A stretch of 6,885 bases of DNA, taken from positions 1 through 6,885 of the forward strand of contig JAGMCJ010000150.1 of assembly GCA_023129265.1 (NCBI GenBank). Reading direction: 5' to 3'. Below, one piece after another: positions 5,426 through 6,885 of the stretch. This stretch comes from Thermoplasmata archaeon. Lineage in GTDB: Archaea > Thermoplasmatota > Thermoplasmata > RBG-16-68-12 > JAGMCJ01. The notes under the pieces are model-generated. The model searched no databases, was not told where the DNA came from, and saw only the letters and a list, made by a program, of their open reading frames with translations. Each line of letters starts with the position of its first letter. Position 1 is the first letter of the stretch. Both the position numbers and the translations under genes were made by a program.

Positions 5426-6885
5426 ATGAAGGGCTCCCTAGACAAGAGGCAAGACGAGAAAGCTGAGAAGCCAGAGCGCGTCTCAAAGAAGGTCGTCCAC
5501 GCGCTCGTCGAAGCGGAGAGGCACATCGTCGGGCTCAAGCCCACGTTCTTCAAGTTCTTCGGCAGGCTGGGACTGTGGACGAGGAAGACCATCAAGCTTC
5601 TCGTCCCTTTCAGCGTCCTTCTCTTCTTCACGTTCGTCCCGTTGGGAATCGACACGAAAATCCAGTACACTCTGGGGATATTCCTCTGCATAGCCCTGAT
5701 GTGGGCTTTCGAGTCGCTTCCCCTGCCCATCACTTCGCTTCTGGCGCCCGCTCTTTTGGTCCTCTATGACATATTCCCAAGAGGTGTGGGTGACGCCTCT
5801 CCCGCGGAACAGGCTTTCGCCCCGTTCTCGGACCCGGTTGTCTACGTCATTCTGGGCGGGCTGATAATCGCCGAGGCATTCAGGAGGAACGGAATCGACA
5901 AGCGCCTCACCCTCTATCTCATCTCCAAGTCGAAAGGGGAGTTCAAGTGGCTTCTTCTCGCGATCATGTTCGGAGCCGCCGTCCTCTCCATGTGGATATC
6001 CAACACGGCGACGGCGGCTCTTCTCATTCCCGTCACGATCGGAATCGCGCACAGGGTCACGCACGAGAAGGATAAGGGACATCGGATCGCGGTCGTCCTC
6101 CTGCTCGGCGTGGCGGCATCAACGATTATCGGTGGGATGGCCACGATAATAGGCTCCTCCCCGAACGCCGTCGCGTCCGGCTTCCTCGTCAAGGTGGATC
6201 CCGGTTGGGACTTCGTGGATTGGATGATCATCGGGTTCCCGCTCTCCATGCTCATTCTGATCGTCTCTTGGGCGATTCTCCTGAAGTTCTACCCCGTGGG
6301 CGTGGACACCATCGACCTGAGCTGGGTGGAGGAGGAGAGAAACGAACTCGGTCCCATGTCCAACGACGAGAAGAAGGTGCTCATCATTTTCGCGGGAGCC
6401 GTGGCCTTCTGGGTATTCGGTGAACGTGCGGCCGAGTTCCTTCTCATTCCCGTGCCCTACCTGGTCGGCTTCAACGCCCCGGCCGTTGTTGCGGCGTTGG
6501 CCGCCGTCCTTCTCTTCGTCACCAAAGCCCTTGACTGGGAGGACGCGAAGCTCATACCTTGGGGGCTCTTCCTCATCGTGGGTGCTGGACTCTCCTTGGG
6601 GCATGCGATGATACTCTCCGGGACCGCGGACTGGTTGGGAGGCGGCCTCATCTCCGCGACAAGCTTCTTGAAAGTCCTCGGCGACCCCCTTTACCTGATG
6701 ATGCTTCTTCTCGTGATCTCCTTCGTAGCGGTGGCGCTCAGCAATTTCATGAACAACACCGCAACGGCAGCCGTCCTAATCCCGATAATGATAAGCATGT
6801 CATACCTTCCGGAGTTCGCCGGGATCAGCGTCAAGGTCTTCGTCCTTCCGGTCGCGTTCTCCATGGTCCTCTCGTTCGCGACTCC
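5426..6885 (+). CDS. DASS/SLC13-family anion:sodium symporter, 3' end cut by the window
   Basis: The open frame gives 486 residues and runs off the right edge, probably close to its end by family length. After a charged cytoplasmic N-terminal region of about 55 residues come many membrane helices. Family marks are the EAFRRNGIDKRL segment (150-161), the first SNT motif in MWISNTATAALLIP (189-202), GGMATIIGSSPNAVA (236-250), a second copy as SNFMNNTATAAVLIP (439-453), and the start of PVAFSMVLSFAT (475-486), where a TPPN-like motif would follow. The two-fold repeated SNT motifs bind sodium and the carboxylate or oxyanion in this family. Likely substrates are dicarboxylates, sulfate or phosphate, which cannot be separated here. 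ATG 5426 fits a leaderless start; in-frame TTG 5414 and GTG 5408 behind AGGA (5401-5404) are alternatives. Confidence 0.9.
   Translation, partial: MKGSLDKRQDEKAEKPERVSKKVVHALVEAERHIVGLKPTFFKFFGRLGLWTRKTIKLLVPFSVLLFFTFVPLGIDTKIQYTLGIFLCIALMWAFESLPLPITSLLAPALLVLYDIFPRGVGDASPAEQAFAPFSDPVVYVILGGLIIAEAFRRNGIDKRLTLYLISKSKGEFKWLLLAIMFGAAVLSMWISNTATAALLIPVTIGIAHRVTHEKDKGHRIAVVLLLGVAASTIIGGMATIIGSSPNAVASGFLVKVDPGWDFVDWMIIGFPLSMLILIVSWAILLKFYPVGVDTIDLSWVEEERNELGPMSNDEKKVLIIFAGAVAFWVFGERAAEFLLIPVPYLVGFNAPAVVAALAAVLLFVTKALDWEDAKLIPWGLFLIVGAGLSLGHAMILSGTADWLGGGLISATSFLKVLGDPLYLMMLLLVISFVAVALSNFMNNTATAAVLIPIMISMSYLPEFAGISVKVFVLPVAFSMVLSFAT

Noticed and set aside
5483..6082. Minus-strand open frames opposite the DASS gene
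   Set aside because: They encode Asp/Glu/Arg-rich sequence with no motif, while the plus strand shows repeated SNT motifs and membrane helices.

Overview
The window reads as archaeal, most likely a Thermoplasmatota (Thermoplasmata-type) euryarchaeon of moderately high G+C. The grounds are AT-rich TATA-like boxes about 25 bases before several starts, at least one probable leaderless mRNA, frequent GTG/TTG starts with GGAGG-type ribosome sites, many AGG/ATA codons, and the gene families: a complex I/Fpo-type membrane subunit, a TrmB-like helix-turn-helix regulator, DUF362, an M29-type peptidase relative and a DASS carrier. The phylum is an inference. No rRNA, tRNA, CRISPR array, insertion sequence or integrase was seen.

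Layout. Bases 3-182 (+) are the C-terminal end of a NuoN/FpoN-like proton-pumping subunit. It is followed by a zinc-ribbon membrane protein (231-719, +) and an unrecognised six-helix membrane protein (796-1416, +). The latter runs tail to tail, with a 20-base overlap, into a three-gene minus-strand cluster. In transcription order that cluster is a membrane-anchored small domain resembling a molybdopterin-oxidoreductase fold without its cysteine (2851-3327), an ECF S-component-like membrane protein (2270-2851, joined by a TGATG stop/start overlap) and a DUF362 protein (1397-2230). Diverging from the cluster is a plus-strand pair: a small helix-turn-helix regulator (3451-3825) and a CAPC thioredoxin (3818-4219) overlapping it by 8 bases. 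The 123-base divergent region holds two back-to-back TATA boxes with two adjoining perfect palindromes between them, which looks like a shared operator. Next, on the minus strand, is an M29 aminopeptidase homologue (4216-5304) in which the expected metal ligands appear to be replaced. It diverges from a DASS/SLC13-type anion carrier (5426 to the window end, truncated on the right).

How the parts may work together. The best candidate for an uncharacterised system is the divergent unit at 1397-4219: a regulator and a thioredoxin on one side, and an exported anchored domain, a solute-uptake-type membrane protein and a DUF362 protein on the other, sharing one palindrome-rich control region. A cofactor or metal uptake function with redox-linked control is a reasonable guess, but nothing in the sequence names the substrate. 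The pseudo-peptidase and the anion carrier share a second divergent promoter region (5305-5425).
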